From Ulva prolifera (Eukaryota > Chlorophyta > Ulvophyceae > Ulvales > Ulvaceae), in contig CM041204.1 of NCBI GenBank assembly GCA_023078555.1, positions 1,336,923-1,400,922 on the forward strand: a stretch of DNA of 64,000 nucleotides, given 5' to 3'. Below, piece after piece: positions 1 through 11,022 of this stretch. Position 1 is the first letter of the stretch, and every line of letters begins with the position of its first letter. Under the pieces are notes generated by a model. That model saw only the letters and a list, made by a program, of their open reading frames with translations. It had not been told where the DNA came from and made no database searches. The translations under genes were made by a program, and so were the position numbers.

Positions 1-1366
1 ACAGTACTATGCACACGTGAGTCGTCCGAGACAACACACCTTCGGGCAGCTTGCAACTGCCGGTTGCGCTTCAAATACCTGAAGTTCCCGCACCGTTTGC
101 ATCTTTCGCCTTGCCTCTTCAAGCGGTCCCCCGGTGGAAGCTGGGGCCCATACAGAGATGGACATTGACCATTGTTGCACATATCCCAGGCATATGCATC
201 TGGACTCTGAATGCAAAGTAGCCCATCGACAATGTGTTGGGACCTGCAGAGGAGGTCGTGGATGTGCCCGTGAGAGGCATGATACATGCAAAAGTTGCGC
301 AGATTACAGCACTAGCACAGTAGTGGCGCACTTGGGCATATGATTGACGGCACCGCCCAGTAGTCCTCCGTAAGACAGCAGCCTGCAAATGTCGTCCATG
401 CACCGGCCAGTCATCCCACCACGCAGCTTCAAAGACGCAAGACAGAAGCAAGCTTGGCGGATCGTCATGTCGCTGCCTGTAGTGACAAGTTCATCAGCAT
501 TAGCTTGGTACCACCTCACTGTGTGCATACGCGGTGCCGGTTTGCCCTCTCCCTCTTGTTCAGCCTTCATCAAAGCCATGCGATCCCGGAGCTCTTCGCC
601 CAGAACCTCCAAAGACATATCGGAAGATATCTGCAAGCTCGAGTCCAAGGCGGCCCGCAACACGCCACCAACATCATCACCACCTCGGAGGCGGCCATCA
701 ACATCACTTAATGCCAGTAGGTCGGCAATGGTCTGCATGATAGCGAGAATGCAGTCGCTTGAAATGAAGTGCACAGACCGGATTTTACAGACCACTGCAG
801 AATACAAAGGAGAGCCATCAGTAACACACCGCAGTGATGCTGCCCTCCTCCGACGCGGTCAATGATGAACTGCTGTACTGATCCACCTCATCTTCCTCAT
901 CAACCTCCCAGACGTACGTTTTCACGTCAATGACATCAGCATCAGACTGTTCAGACAGAGTGACTGTGGGAGGAGGCAAGAGTGGCCCCTCTGCTTCGTC
1001 TTCATTGTGCACTGCAGCTGGCGGAGTTTCCAACCGAAAAACACATTGGTCCTGGGGACTCCTGTGGATGTCGACACCAAGTGCATCTGTTCCACCGGAC
1101 GGTGAGCGCTCTGCCACACCCGTGGTCTGTGTTGCAGCACCGACTGGGCTCGGCGGCACCCACTTGCATACCCTCGGTGTAATCACATTTGGCAGTGGAT
1201 ACGGGTTGCATCCGTTAGCAAGGCCCGCAACATTTTCGGCGTGGTAACCAGCCCTCAGATGCCGAGTGAGATTCTTCGTATACTTCAGCGGTATCCCGCA
1301 CGCCTCACAGAAAAACCAGCCGTGATCTAACTCTACGAACGCGTCTCGAGCGCGTTTTTCAGACAT
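1..1366 (-). CDS. EnSpm/CACTA-like transposase, N-terminal part, three exons, runs off the left edge
   Basis: Start chosen at the ATG at 1366. Exon 1 (1366-830) carries a C2H2 finger near residues 19-41 (FCEACG...RHLRAGYH) and then an acidic, Ser-rich stretch. A GT-AG intron (829-733, phase 0) leads to exon 2 (732-332), with the block LASLKLRGGMTGRCMDDICR. A phase-2 intron (331-244, donor GTGCGC, acceptor CTGCAG) leads to exon 3 (243 to the edge), which reads QHIVDGLLCIQSPDAYAWDM and then a Cys-rich knuckle (CNNGQCPSLYG, CKRCGNFRY). The order of a target-selection region, a CNN-C segment and a CxxC knuckle ahead of the DDE core resembles the tnp2 transposases of CACTA elements; this rests on motif recognition, not a search. 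Phases join cleanly at both introns and the three exons show no stop, so this copy may be intact. The catalytic core lies outside the window and the terminal repeats were not found. Confidence 0.6.
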
Positions 1367-2477
1367 TCGGCCCAGCTATATTGGCGATGACAGTTCACGC
1401 GATGAGCCCATGCAGTGGGTTAAACTATGGAGCATACTCCGGGGTCCCTGACCAGACACACTGTAGCACGAGGACGACGTCGACGAAATTTAACGGGTTA
1501 AATATTAACGAGGCCATCATGTGCATACTATTATACGAGCAGCATTTCCCCTCAGAGAGATGGTTCGAGATGCACGCCCATCAAATCCATGCATCGAGAG
1601 TTGTCAAGACACTTGAAGTCATGCGGACACCAATCCAAGGCTACAGATTCAATTCGACATGAGCGTGCTGAACGAATCTGATCGCAGTCAATCGTAGCAG
1701 CAGATCGTCAAAACTGCAACTGCGTAAAAACACTCAGGTTGACTAACGTCTGCGGCTGATGAGTGAGTACGTGAATAGACGTGCAGACGGCAAGGCCGAG
1801 TTTACGCCAGGCATCCAGGTCAATCGTACAAACGCATTCCTAAGCATGCCAAGCAGCTGAAACGGATGTCAAAGATCCACGTCCACATGCTGCTCACGAT
1901 TAAACGTGGCTCACGACGCGAAATGTGCACCTTCTTTGTCCCTGCATGGTCTGATACTCGATAGCGCTCGCCGAGGAGCCCATGTAATACGCACTTGGGC
2001 TTGATCACATCGGGAATGCACTAGAGCATATATACGGCCATTCAGAAACCTCCCGCGGCAGTGATCAAGCTCACCATGCCCACCACAATGCCCCACACCT
2101 CCCAGCTGCACTCACCCATCCACGTGGGTCACTTCGGACACCCACGCGGCAACCGACCACTTAAGTGTCCCCAGCACGTGTCCATTGGGGCACATGTTGG
2201 TGTCTGGCATTCAGGATCCTGTATAATGCGAAGTTGGTCGACAGGTGCTGGGGTTTCCGGCCGGGCCCACCCACAAGACGCTCACCCCCGGATCTGGCTC
2301 ACTCACAGCATGGGCCATTGACACCCCTCACAACACCTGAAACACCCACCAACGCACATCAGCGGTGTCTACAATAAATCTACGCACCTATTAGCACCCA
2401 AAGGGCATGGGAATAGCATTAAATCAAGCATTACACACTCAACACAGAAGTTGCCATATGGCACACCCGCAAACGGC
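1367..2477. other. Non-coding stretch between two transposons
   Basis: Only short open frames without recognisable domains. It probably holds the 5' flank of the CACTA transposase and the boundary of the copia element. I could not place terminal repeats of either element here. Confidence 0.4.
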
Positions 2478-4079
2478 TCACCCACTTATATGGCCCACCT
2501 GGATGAGCACAAAGTGGCATAGGCCCTGTGACACTTGCTTCTTGTGCGAATAATGCAGTCCTTTTACATCTGGCACATACAGACCTTTGTGCCTTACTCC
2601 AATTTTTCTGTCCTTACCTCCATGTGGCGTAGCAATGACTGTGCATTCTGTGAACGCTATTTGACCAGAAATCTGTTGGGCTGCCTTGCTGATTGATATC
2701 AATGTGGCCACCGCTGTCGGTATGTACAATGCGTCATTGATGGTGAGGGTGTCACCAGATGATAAATTGATGACGAAAGTAACCAATCCCTCTGCCCTGT
2801 GACGCTCACCCCCCCCCATCCTCACGTATGTTGGTATGTGGTCACTGCTGAATTCCTTGTATGACCTTACATGATCTCCTTTCTTCACGTTTGTGAGGTG
2901 AACATCTGATCCTGAGTCAAAAAACGTCTTCAATCCTGAATTGTGAATTCTGTCTAGCATGTCAGGTTGTTCACAGCACGAGTTATAGACAATGTATTGC
3001 TGTTCTGTTGGTTTCTCTGTAAGAATTGTCACAGGATACATGAGACCTTCCTGCATCATCTCGTTTCGCACGTCCGTTGACAAATTTGCTCTGGATGTTG
3101 ACAGGTATATTGATAACATGTCGTCCGCATCAATGTCTGGATTCCGCTGGGCGATTTCAATCAATTGTCTGAGCGTTTCCATGTGTCCTGGCTGATCAAT
3201 GTTCTGTACGGTTGCCAACATGTGTGCACTGTTTGCGATCACTCTGTCAGTGTTGAAGTTGTCAATGGTATATCTGCCTTCGTTATCAGTCTCCATCGTT
3301 GCAGTGAATGCTAAGTGACAATGTCCGTCCTCCGGTGTATCTGGTCTCTGGTTTTGTTTCTTGTCTCTGCAGAATCGAGCTATGTGACCACGCCTGCCGC
3401 AATTAAAACATATCCCTGAGAACCTTTTTCCCGGCGGCTTTTCATCCTTGTTGTTCTCAGCCAAGAACGCTCTGCTGTCGTCTCGATCCAGCTGTGGTGT
3501 GGCGCTTTGCAGCTTTGCCATGAATGTCGGTAGTTTCATGTCTGCCAATTCAAATTCCATGTGACTGACAAATGACGCGTACGCTGGCCCGAGACCTTTC
3601 ATTATTGTATGTATGAATTCATCGTCATCCACTGTGATGTTGCACCCTTCCTTTAATCTTTGTTTCAATTCTGTGGCTCTGCCGACGAAGGCAAGCGCAT
3701 CTTCTCCCTTTTGTCTTTTGATGTCCCTGAGGTCATCCTTCAGTTTGAGTTTTGCTCCAAGTGTTGCTTCTGTGAACATCGCAGCATAGAATTCCCAAGC
3801 CTCCTTTGCAGTTTGCATGGCGTCGATGTGTGATCTGAGTTCAGATGAAATGTTCAACGTCATTACCGCCAGAGCCTTCGTGGTCATTGTTGCTCGTTGT
3901 CCGGGTGTCAGTGCCTGGAATTCCTCATTTTCCTCAACTGCCGCCCAGAGTCCATGGTACGACAGTGTTGCTTTGACGTCTCCTTTCCATCGAAAATAGT
4001 TTGTAGATTTCAGCTGCGTGATTTTGACTGCGTCTGACAGTCCCATTGTCATGTCGAATTTCAAATTTTGACCTGACAC
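2478..4079 (-). mobile_element. Ty1/copia retroelement fossil: gag and start of the protease
   Basis: One open frame of 533 codons. The N-terminal half is a copia-type Gag (UBN2-like) with WKGDVKATLSYHGLWAAVE near residues 31-49 and KLKLKDDLRDIKRQKGE near 110-126. A CCHC knuckle, CFNCGRRGHIARFC, follows near residue 224, then an aspartic protease with the active-site triplet in FFDSGSDVHL. This is the gag-protease order known for Ty1/copia polyproteins. The integrase, reverse transcriptase and RNase H parts are not seen beside it, so the element is treated as a broken fossil. A primer-binding site and a possible LTR lie just upstream on the same strand. With no second LTR recognised, an age cannot be estimated. 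Confidence 0.92.
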
Positions 4080-4211
4080 TTTCGTTGTTATATCCCTTTA
4101 AAGAGCGTGGCTCTTCACACGTACTCTTTTGTTTAACTTAATGTCTCTCCTCAGGCTGTTTCCAATATATACCTTATCGTGTGTCTGATACTTGTCTCTG
4201 ATATCGGTGAT

Positions 4212-4241
4212 GCGCAGTGGAAGCGTGATGGGCCCATAACC
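4212..4241 (-). other. copia primer-binding site: half-tRNA type, initiator tRNA-Met
   Basis: The + strand here matches the 5' half of eukaryotic initiator tRNA-Met through the anticodon loop (core GGGCCCATAACC), with about two differences over 30 bases from the tRNA sequence I remember. The element is on the - strand, so its RNA would carry the complement. Drosophila copia is known to prime from such an internal half-tRNA site. The position fits: directly next to a possible LTR end (..ACAACA on the - strand) and about 130 bases before gag. Confidence 0.75.
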
Positions 4242-4599
4242 TGTTGTGATCCTGATGACAAGTGATGGTTACAACTCTTGTCAGTGACGAACAACTAAAC
4301 TGGATGATGCATTGTACTCTACGATACATTATATAGTACTTGAGCTGTCTGACACCGAGTGCAGTGACGCACTTATGCATGCATGCCCCTGTGGCATAGG
4401 TGCAGCCCTAAGAGTCTGGCCTTGCTGGCGCTGCAGCGTTTGGGGCACTGCGCATTCAACACATCTCCCTGATGATGCTAGGGCACATACGGTCACGCAT
4501 ACGCGACGCTGCTTACTTCAAAGTGAGCCACAAGCTGTGATTCTACTGCCGTGCTGTAGCGAGCTTCGGTAGTGTTTTGAGGATGTCACTGCGTCAACA
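4242..4599 (-). repeat. Possible 5' LTR of the copia fossil
   Basis: The end next to the primer site reads ..CAACA on the element strand, a usual LTR end. Going upstream, a matching TGTTG start occurs at 4599, giving about 358 bp; another candidate near 4460 would give about 219 bp. No second copy was found, so both the extent and the identity as an LTR are tentative. Confidence 0.4.
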
Positions 4600-6012
4600 A
4601 TGCTGCAGAGTGCGCCTACGCCTGACGCTGAAACGCTCACGCGGTCTCAATCACGCATCCGTTATAAGACTCTAGCAGTCTATGATGATAGAGTGTACGG
4701 CTGCGAACGCAGAGACGGTCAACCTGCTCAGAGCTGGAGTCGTCGGCGACGCCATGGCCAGGCTGGTGCCCACAGCCAGTACTAGTGCGCAGTTGCAAGT
4801 GCCCCGGAAACAGACGATTCGCTCGTTTCAGCCTTCGCCATGTAGCTTTGACGCAAGCAAGTAATAGCTTTGTCATATCAGTTCCAAAAGTGCTCAATGC
4901 TCGCTGCATGCCGAGGTGTTACAGTTGCACGCACGGCGCGCTGCAACTGGTGCTTACGTGGCAAGTGGCAGTGACAGTCACATAAGCGACGGATCGAAAC
5001 CTGAGGACCGGAAAAATGACCTCCTCAGCTGAGTGAGCAGATTTTTGGGTGAACTTGCCGCTTGAGATCGCGGTGCGAAAGTTCATGCACGGCAGACACG
5101 TCCAGCGGGCGCGCACAGCGCGCAGCGCAGCAGATACACTCTAGCGCAACGCTCGACATCACGACGTCGAGCGTGTATGCGCACATATGCATGGCTGCGG
5201 TTGGTGAGAACGCTGATTCGGAAGAGACTTTGACCGCAAGTGTCTGCACACGCTTACTCGTCTATAAGTGAGCATGGCCTGCGGCAGTGAGGCTGCGTGT
5301 GTGGCGGGGCCGGTCGGTTCGGATGAGACTCTTTCGCTGTGTCAGTCTATGCGCGCCCATCCACCCTTCTGAAGCTCTTCTGCAACACACATGGCGTGGG
5401 CGCATGCATATGCCTGTGGTTGGAAGAGTGAGCATGTATGGGTCTTGATTCACTTGTAAAACAGCACAGGAGTTTATCTGGGAACAGCCATCACACATAG
5501 CCACGTGCTACCTGCCTTGCTTGCTTTGTCCTTGCATCTCTGTTTGGCATGCAGCTGTGAGATAACACAAAGCCACGTGAACAACGCTGCAGCGACACAC
5601 ATACGCACCCCGCAAACTTGGCCATGGGTGCGAGTATGCACATGGAGTCGAGTTGACATCCTCGTGGCCGAGGTCGCACGTGTACGAAAGCCCCCGTTAG
5701 TCACTCTAGATTTGATGCTGCACGCGACCGCATGCAGCGCAGCGGATGGTTCCAGGCCGTGCCTGAGCCAATTACATATGTAGTCCAGCTGTGCTGCAGG
5801 GCACGCGCGATTGCACAGTTCTTGAGTTTTGCTTACCTGAGTGCCGCGTGGAAGGTGTATGGCCACGCTGTTGCCGAATTCGGGTCACCGGACGGTCCAG
5901 TAGCGAGATCTTTAGTGCTAGCTCTAGAGTGCTAGCTGCTTGTAGGTGACGCAGCCTCGGGCAACGAACTTTGTTTCCCGGCTTACAGACTTAGGCTAGA
6001 CAGTGTCGCACG
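4600..6012. other. Non-coding stretch with a fragment of the SINE-like repeat
   Basis: No convincing gene. 5505-5534 matches the head of the SINE-like family in - orientation (complement of CAAGGACAAAGCAAGCAAGG). The rest is TGCATG-rich unique-looking sequence. Confidence 0.4.
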
Positions 6013-6199
6013 ATGTTTTCGGTGGCTTCACATGCTGTGGCCCTGTGTGTGTATGTCCTGGCCGTGTCGTGGCCCCTGGACACGGACGCACGGCTGCTGC
6101 CGTTGAGCATTCCCCGCGGAGTCGGAGCGCCCCACAGGCGCAACCAAGATGATCTGAGGAGTGATTTGCTGGCAACAGGCCGAGTGCTGCACAATCTCG
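6013..6199 (+). CDS. Exon 1 of secreted gene A: signal peptide and conserved LLxxGRxLH tail
   Basis: The ATG at 6013 opens a hydrophobic signal peptide (MFSVASHAVALCVYVLAVSW) that ends near TDAR, followed by a short linker and the tail SDLLATGRVLHNLG. The exon ends at a GTACGT donor after one base of a Gly codon (phase 1, 187 bases). The same design is seen in four other first exons in this window, at 34969 (-), 48125 (+), 55288 (-) and 62899 (-). The next + strand exons with the family's repeats are at 11023, 12608 and 13360. The distance is large because a LINE occupies 6990-10684. Membership in one transcript with those exons is inferred. The mature product would be exported to the wall, surface or medium. 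Confidence 0.6.
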
Positions 6200-6989
6200 G
6201 TACGTGTTGCGACCCGCCCTGTTACTTTAGGTTTGCACGCGCGCGCCGATCTTCAGGCGTGCATGTGCGCATTTCCACACGTCCACGCATGCATGTGGCC
6301 CATGAGCAGTGTAATCTTGCATGTGACCAATGCGCACTGACAACTGCCACGGCTCGTTACGCTTTCGCACATTCCCTTTTTCACACGTTGCAATAGCAAT
6401 TGCTAGCGCACTACAAGAGAGTGAACGTGAGAAGACAAGCCCCAAAACCGAATCTCATCCGAATCAACAGCAACACACACATAGATCCGAGTCCATGCTG
6501 TCGACACATGATCACATTACGTTGCTAGCGTAGCTACGCGTAGTCAACGTATATAATCGTCGTGATCTGCCCCGGACCCGCTGAAAGTGACGAGCCTTTA
6601 GGTTGTCCCGTCCTGCAACTTGAATACGGTCGCATGCGGACGGCTGCGACGACGAACAAAAAGTGTTTTTGAACAAAATTGCATCGTTTCGCTGGCGCCA
6701 CGGTGCACAGCAGTGTGCTCAACAATGACACAGTGCTATGATATCACTGGTGTCTGCGCCTTCCCTGCCACGCGGCAGGCACTGTGATGTCGCATCGGTA
6801 CGAGTTGTACAACTCAACGTAGGGTATTGGTACAAGTACTTGTCCTGTGTCCCGGCAGCCGCGCGGCTCATCATCATAAATGTCATCTGTTACAATGACA
6901 TCACGATCATCTACTTATCATCTACTTAAGCAATTGAGATCTGAATTGATTCACCTGTAAACTTTTAGACTGAGGGTTAGAGCGAAGGT
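6200..6989. other. Presumed intron of gene A or intergenic, with a LINE 3' fragment
   Basis: No exon recognised apart from the repeat at 6405-6475. The sequence from about 6530 to 6960 is AT-richer and looks unique. Confidence 0.35.
6405..6475 (-). repeat. Short 3'-end copy of LINE family 1
   Basis: It shares GTGAACGTGAGAAGACAAGC and CCGAATCTCATCCGAATCAA (with small differences) with the 3' end of the full LINE at 6995-7065 and with 21905-21962. Truncated copies that keep only the 3' end are the usual by-product of target-primed reverse transcription. Confidence 0.65.
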
Positions 6990-9900
6990 GGTTACAAAAG
7001 AGTGAACGGGAGAAAACAAACACTGAAACCGAATCTCATCAGAATCAACCGCAACATACACTCACACACACACGAACACTACAACCGCACTCACAACTCA
7101 GTCCGGCAGGATCGCGTCCTCCAGGCCCGCATCATATCGCAACCCTTGCTCCCGAGAGATGACAAGCCCAGACTTCCGATACATATCCGCATTGCCGCGC
7201 TGCAATGACACCGACAACACCCGCAGCGCCCACTGGACAAACGCGCCTTTGGAGATGCGCCCACTGGCAGCGGCCACATCCCCCAACTGACCGACGAACC
7301 TCACGGCAGCCTTGCCCATGAAGCCACACGATTCGACCGCAAACGGAACAAACCGGAACGCGGCATGGTCAGGCACGTCCCGCCGGAAGCGGTCCCGCTT
7401 CCTGTCCTCCGCCCGCTCCGCCGTCGCACCCGTCTCCCGCGCCGCAGCGGCCACGTACGAGGCCGCCGGCGCATGCGTGACCACGACGTCCACGGCCGCC
7501 ATCTCCAGGCGCGGCATGACCACGACGACGTCCCCGCGGCGATTCAGCTCAACACCCGCGCCCCTCGCGAGGGCACGGTAGAGCGGCTCCAGGGCAGACT
7601 GCAGTCCGGCGTAAGAGGCGACCAGGCGCAAGGCACGAGCCAGGTTATCATGGCGCATCTGGGTCTCCTTTGCCACCTTCTTGCAGACCATGGCGTGGTC
7701 TGGTTCGGCGGCAACACCTGCACTGCATTTGCACGGAGGGGGGGGGACGTCCGCCGGGACGCGGAATCGCAGGCGGTGCCACACCGCCAGGACAAACATG
7801 TCGTCGCCCATGGTGAGAACGCCGCCCGGAAGAGCGGAGAGGAAGGCGCCTGCAGGCCCCCCCGAAGCGCTCCTGAGCCACGCCGCTTCCCGCCTGCCGG
7901 CCGGCGTGTCGAGGTCGATGCCCTGTAGCACGAGTGAGGCCGCATGGTCCGCGACCGCGCGCCCCACCTCGCGCTGGGCCGCTAGCAGCTTGCCCGAGAC
8001 GAACTCGTCCGGCAGGTCACGGGCATCCGCCTCCCACCCCAGCAGCTCATGCAGCTCGTCGAACAAGCCCTGCCAGCGCTGCAACAGACTGCCCCGGCTG
8101 TGGCCGCGGAGGGGGCGGAGCAGGTCCGGGCAGCCGGCGAGGTTGCGCTCGGCCGTGCCGGCCCCCGACAGAAAAGCCGCGTCAGCGACGCTGTCCACCA
8201 GCATCGTCAGTCCGAGCCCGCCATGCCTGACAGGGGACATCAGCCGGTAAGCAAGCCGCCGCGTCTCAGCGTCAGTGGCCGAGTTGTCAGACGCGGCAGC
8301 AGCCTCCGCAACCTCCGGCGGCAGGCACAGGATTGCGGCGGCACCGCGCCACACAGCGGCCTCCGCCTTGCGCATGTGCGGCTCGAGCACAGCATACGGC
8401 ACCGTCCGCATCAGGTGCGTCATGCGCACACTCAGGGACACACGCAGCAGGAGGAACTGCGCCTGCACTGAGAGCGGGATGCGCACGAGGGTCTCGACGA
8501 GGCCTTCGACCTCGCGCGCCCGCGCGTCCAGCACCTCGGCGACGTACTCCGGGGTGCCCAGCGGCGTGCCGACAGCCTTGAAGCCCGCGTGCAGATCCCG
8601 AATGCCGAGCTCTGCGGCCACGGCGGCCGCCGCCTCCGCGTCGGCGCTGTGGACGCCGCAGGGTTCACCTCAAGCCCAATGCTGCGCACGCCGTCAGCTT
8701 CCACGCACAGCCGCCGGAACACGGCAGCTCCAGCCGCGAGGTCGCCCGCAATGCTGATGTCGTCCAGGTACGCCACCACAGGTGCGCCGGCGCCTGACGC
8801 GTCGACGCGCTCCAAGACAGGGTGCAGGGTCAACGCAAACAGGAGGGGGCCCAGGGGGTCACCTTGGCGGACGCCACGTTGGCAGAGGACCGGCTCGACG
8901 TCCTCCGGAGCGCCCGCGATGTGCAGCGGGGTCCCGGCGCCGTACGCCCACTGCGTGAAGGGCAGCAGCGCCGGGGCACGCTCCTTCACGGCAGCGAACA
9001 TGGCCGCGCGGTCGATGCAGTTGAAGGCGTTCTTCATGTCGACCGAGAACACCGAAGCGCCCTCGGCCAGAGCAGAAGACAGGCCGTGCACTACTGTCTC
9101 GGTCCCGCCCCGTGTGCCAACGCCGACCTGCAGCGGCGCCAGGCTCTCTCCGATGCCGCGGCCGTACTCGCGCAGGGCGCACACTGCCGCGAACCGGTAC
9201 CAGGTCTCCCCCACCGCGATCGGCCGCGTGCCACCGTCCGGCTTCTCCAGGCCGATGAGGAGCCCGTCCAGCAGGAACGTCTCCCGTGGCAGCATGCCGG
9301 ACAGCATGTGGTTGACGACCGCCAGCAGCGCGTCGGTGGCTGCGTCCGAGGATTGGCATGCTGCGCAGATCATCTCGAACGTCCAGCCGGACGGGCCGGC
9401 CGACGACCCTCGATGGTGTGCGCTCACGGCGGCCACCGCCGCCACCAGCGCCTCCCGTGTCAGGCACAGAGCGGGGACATCCGGGTTCGGCTCCAGAGGG
9501 ACCGGCGGATCTGCTGGCGGGAACAAGGCGCGCAGACCGGCTTGGACCTCCGGGGACCGTGCATCTGCGGGCTTGCCATCCTGCAATCCGCGGCCAGCTT
9601 TGTGAATGGAGCGCTTGATGCGAAAGCATCTGTCGATGTGTTGCGCCCGCAGCTGATCTGCAGACATGGGAGCTTTGCGCCTCCCGGGCCAGCGGCCGGG
9701 CGGCGTGTCCTCCCACATCTCCACGGGCAGCCCGAGGGCGTAGTCGCGGCACCGCCCTGCCGCCGCTTTCCCAGAGCGCCGCCCCCTGCTGTACGCTAGC
9801 AGGCGCATGGGCAGGCGCATGAGCTCCTCGAAAGCGGCAACAACCTCCTCTCGCGCGCTGTCGCCGCGCGCATGCGTGCACGCGTCGGCCACCAGCTCCC

Positions 9901-10684
9901 ACACCCTTGTGCACGACTCGGCCCACCCCAGCCGGGCGGCTGGGGGGACATGCTGCGGCAGGCGCAGCCGTGGGGCCGCGTTGGCCCGCTGCACTGGCGG
10001 GGCAGATGCAGCCGCACGGAGCCCGGCCTGTCTGCGGGGGCCCGCCCGCTGCGACTGGCTACCTGCTCCCCGTCCCTTGCCTTTCTTCTTACCTCCCCGC
10101 CGGGCACGTTGCTGCTTGGCGTTGCCGCCCGTGCCCCCACTGGCCTGCGCAGGGGGGGGTGCGCCGGCGGCTGCTGCGGCTTGGCGATGTGGCCGGCGGG
10201 TAGCAGACTGCTTGGCTGCTGCGCCTGCGAGGCCAGGAGGCGGGGGAAGAGGCGGGGAAGGGGTGTCGGCGGAGGCGGGCGGGGGTGGATGGTGGCACTG
10301 TGCAGTGCCGTGAGCCCTGTCGTGCTGGTCGTTGCTGGTGGCTGGCGGCTGCTGAGGGGCAGCCGTGGCGAGCTGAGTCTCACCAGGCACCACATTCAGC
10401 GCCGATTTTACCTGTTTGCTTGTATCTGCAGAGAGATGAGCCTCGGTAGCTGTCCCGCTGGCAGGTGCTGCGCGCCGGCGCTTGGGCTGTGGAGACCCGC
10501 GCGGTGACTCGCGCTGCACGACTGCGAGCTGTCCATTGTTGCAGTTAACAACTTCATTAGTATCTAGGATGCTACGTTGGTCTGTAATCAATAGGCTAGG
10601 TCGCAAGGGCGACTGCGAAGCGTGCTGGCGGTTCAGGTCGCTCAGCTTTGCCTTTGACGGCTCCTTCCGCTTCGGCTTGCCCAT
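6990..10684 (-). mobile_element. Non-LTR retrotransposon (LINE family 1), RLE type, nearly complete
   Basis: The element reads leftward from an ATG at 10684 to a stop at 7098, then a roughly 100-bp 3' UTR. The 3' tail (about 6995-7065) recurs alone at 6405-6475 and 21905-21962, which fixes the 3' end. The body is GC-rich, unlike its flanks. It lies between exon 1 and the Cys-repeat exon of secreted gene A, on the opposite strand, so it probably inserted into an intron or the 5' region of that gene. I did not identify target-site duplications. Confidence 0.9.
7098..10684 (-). CDS. LINE reverse transcriptase with C-terminal Zn knuckle and restriction-like endonuclease; one frameshift
   Basis: The first frame (10684-8432) has a basic, Pro/Ala-rich N-terminus (residues 1-270) with GKKKGKGRG, then the reverse transcriptase: LEKPDGGTRPIAVGETWYRF, GVGTRGGTETVVHG, FSVDMKNAFN, RQGDPLGPLLF and the catalytic box AYLDD. 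Homology passes to a second frame (8621-7098) close to plus-strand 8660, after GLEVNP, so a one- or two-base indel breaks this copy. The second frame holds the thumb (AVGTPLGTPEYV), a CKC...DHAMVC Zn knuckle, and a PD-(D/E)xK-like endonuclease (AAVDVVVTH, AEDRKRDRF, FVPFAVESCGFMG). RT followed by RLE is the plan of early-branching, often site-specific LINEs (CRE/R2/NeSL-like) and of relatives common in Chlamydomonadales genomes. No N-terminal CCHC finger was seen. Confidence 0.92.
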
Positions 10685-10859
10685 GGGACCCTAGCATTGC
10701 AGATATGGTCTAACAAGTATTATCAAATGCCAAGCGCCGAGCCTCCGGGGGCTCGACTGCCATGCCGTGGACGAGGTCAATCGACACGACCAGCAACAGA
10801 CCAGAGACTCGGACCAAGTGTTGTCGAGAGAGCGAAGGTAATGCGGGGCATGAGGCCTC

Positions 10860-10980
10860 CGGCCCGGGGCGACGAGGGGGACGAGGGGGGTGAGGGGAAC
10901 GAGGGTGGTCCGCCGCCCCCCCCACACAGGTGACGGTGCCCCCGGAGGAGTGCGAGCACCCGAGGGCCCCGGGATCCCGG
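10860..10980 (+). pseudogene. Decayed module of gene A: Gly-Asp-Glu block, Pro run and broken Cys repeat
   Basis: 10865-10925 reads GDEGDEGGEGNEGGPPPPP, the same order (triplets, then prolines) as the good exon at 12608. The next 50 bases align by eye to a Cys-repeat unit (GGAGGAGTGCGAG core) but lack about six bases and the opening Cys codon, and the frame is lost. It looks like a worn copy of the module that is intact at 12608-12982. Confidence 0.4.
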
Positions 10981-11022
10981 GATGGCTCATGTGACACTAC
11001 TGCTGATTCCCAGTGCCTGCAG

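Noticed and set aside
4212-4241. Initiator tRNA-Met-like sequence as a tRNA gene
   Set aside because: Only the 5' half is present and it stops at the anticodon loop beside the retroelement; a primer-binding site explains it.
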